Origin: Gammaproteobacteria bacterium
GTDB taxonomy: Bacteria; Pseudomonadota; Gammaproteobacteria; Pseudomonadales; Pseudohongiellaceae
Direction of reading: 5' to 3'
Length of the DNA: 6,814 nucleotides
NCBI GenBank assembly: GCA_007571115.1
Contig: RKSA01000223.1
Coordinates: 1-6,814 of the forward strand
A program made the translations under genes and the position numbers. Shown one piece after another: positions 5,894-6,814 of the stretch (the stretch's first letter is position 1; each line of letters opens with the position of its first letter). Under the pieces are notes generated by a model that saw only the letters and a program-made list of their open reading frames with translations, was not told where the DNA came from and searched no databases.

Positions 5894-5897
5894 GCGG

Positions 5898-6814
5898 ATG
5901 AATCGCAGGAAATACCGATGGGGCTTTGACGTGGGAACGAATTCGCTCGGCTGGAGCGTGCTGGGGCTCGACGAAAAAGGCGAGCCTTGCGAGATCGTCG
6001 CCGCCGGCTCGCGCATCTTTGCCGAGGGCCGGGATGCCAAGACCAAGGCGACATTGGCTGCGACTCGGCGGCAAGCGCGTTCAGCGCGCCGCCGCCGGGA
6101 CCGATTCAAGCAGCGGCAACGCTTCTTGCTCAGCACACTGACGCAGGCCGGGCTATTTCCAGAGTCGGAAGCTGATCGCAAGAACCTGCAAGAGCAGGAT
6201 CCTCTGCGCTTGCGCGCGAAGGCGCTAACGCAGCGGCTGGAACCGTGGAAAGTCGGTCGCGCCCTGTTCCACATCAATCAGCGGCGCGGCTTCAAGAGCA
6301 ATCGCAAGGACCAGAGCGAGGAAGGCAAATCGGGGGGAAAGGTTTCCAAATCAGCGCGCTTGCTGCTGGAGCAGATGGGCTTGATCGATCCCGAGATTTC
6401 GTCGGAAGAATACAAAAAGCTGTCTTCTGACGGAAAAAGGCAAGTTCGCCAGCAAGAGGCGACGGCACGAATCGAGGCATTGAAAAAGCTCGAGGAAGAG
6501 AAAGAGTTGAGCTACGGCTCGTTTCTCTATCAGCGTCAAAATGAAGGCAAGCCAACTCGCGCTCGCCCCGAATCCGCTGGCGATAAAGGGGAACTGTACG
6601 ACATATACCCGACTCGGGAGTTGTATGAGGACGAGTTCAGCAAGATCTGGCAAGCCCAGGAGCGCCATCACCCCGGCTTGATGACCGAAGCGGTCAAGGA
6701 GCGAGTTCGCCGCGCCATTTTCCACCAGCGGCCGCTAAAACCTCAGAAAAGAGGCAAATGCACGTACATGCCGGAGGAAGATCGCGCCTTCCGCGCCATG
6801 CCGAGCTTGCAGCG
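5898..6814 (+). CDS. cas9: CRISPR-associated endonuclease Cas9, type II-C-like, N-terminal 305 residues (3' truncated by window end)
   Basis: The frame is open from ATG 5898 to the last base. Cas9 is the RNA-guided double-strand DNA nuclease of type II CRISPR immunity. It pairs with crRNA and tracrRNA and cuts with HNH and RuvC domains. Visible parts in order: RuvC-I, WGFDVGTNSLGWSVL (8-22), with catalytic Asp11; GSRIFAEGRDAKTKATLAATRR (37-58), like the G.RIF..GRD.K...LA..RR segment of many proteobacterial Cas9 proteins; the Arg-rich bridge helix RRQARSARRRRDRFKQRQR (57-75); DPLRLRAKAL (101-110); RALFHINQRRGFKSNRK (121-137), a hallmark of this group; a charged REC part; and AIFHQRPLKPQKRGKC (273-288), followed by EEDRAFRAMPSLQ. 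The last two motifs and the short distance between them point to a compact type II-C protein. The rest of REC, HNH, RuvC-II/III and the PAM-interacting domain lie outside. Start choice: strong Shine-Dalgarno at 5885-5893. An IscB or other RuvC-HNH ancestor is unlikely because of the REC motifs. Hand-counted G+C is 50% at 6361-6540. Confidence 0.95.
   Translation, partial: MNRRKYRWGFDVGTNSLGWSVLGLDEKGEPCEIVAAGSRIFAEGRDAKTKATLAATRRQARSARRRRDRFKQRQRFLLSTLTQAGLFPESEADRKNLQEQDPLRLRAKALTQRLEPWKVGRALFHINQRRGFKSNRKDQSEEGKSGGKVSKSARLLLEQMGLIDPEISSEEYKKLSSDGKRQVRQQEATARIEALKKLEEEKELSYGSFLYQRQNEGKPTRARPESAGDKGELYDIYPTRELYEDEFSKIWQAQERHHPGLMTEAVKERVRRAIFHQRPLKPQKRGKCTYMPEEDRAFRAMPSLQ

Noticed and set aside
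5797..5897. A tRNA gene or attachment site after dnaQ, where a tRNA follows in some gammaproteobacteria
   Set aside because: I found no cloverleaf, no TTCGANNC T-arm and no direct repeat. The 101-bp gap is also filled by promoter-like and ribosome-site elements.
5797..5897. tracrRNA upstream of cas9
   Set aside because: No CRISPR repeat is available here to define an anti-repeat, and no terminator-like hairpin with a T run is present, so the call cannot be supported.
5898..6814. IscB or TnpB-like transposon nuclease instead of Cas9
   Set aside because: The bridge helix is followed by RALFHINQRRGFKSNRK and a REC segment ending in QRPLKPQKRGKC, which Cas9 has and IscB lacks. No transposon ends are visible.

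Overview
The window is a stretch of high-G+C bacterial chromosome, most likely from a gammaproteobacterium. The order gloB | class I methyltransferase - rnhA - dnaQ, and a ppiD end facing fabI, are arrangements I know from that class. This is inference from gene order and protein similarity; no rRNA or other phylogenetic marker is present. All calls come from reading the translations by eye; no database search was run.

Layout. Positions 1-441 (+) are the 3' end of a PpiD-like periplasmic folding factor, entering the window inside an acidic tandem repeat. It converges, with 15 bp between stops, on a minus-strand group transcribed gloB (glyoxalase II) -> POT-family peptide/H+ symporter -> fabI (enoyl-ACP reductase). 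The symporter stop and fabI start are 4 nt apart. The 118-bp gap between gloB and the symporter holds five tandem 12-bp repeats and a perfect 8-bp-stem hairpin. From a short divergent region at 3714-3777 a plus-strand group begins: methyltransferase, rnhA (RNase HI) and dnaQ (DNA polymerase III epsilon), packed with gaps of 6 and 0 nt.

The notable feature is at the right end. After a 101-bp gap downstream of dnaQ, an open frame starts at 5898 and runs off the window without a stop. Its 305 visible residues are the N-terminus of a Cas9: a RuvC-I motif with the catalytic Asp at residue 11, an arginine-rich bridge helix, and the RALFHINQRRGFKSNRK motif typical of compact type II-C Cas9 proteins. 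A stretch of this gene is about 50% G+C against about 67% in dnaQ, which fits acquisition by transfer. No CRISPR array, tracrRNA, cas1 or cas2 is visible, so the window probably marks the left edge of a type II CRISPR-Cas locus inserted after a conserved housekeeping block.

The other genes are housekeeping: envelope protein folding, fatty acid synthesis, peptide uptake, methylglyoxal detoxification, RNA:DNA hybrid removal and replication proofreading. Every region longer than about 300 bases is covered by a gene.
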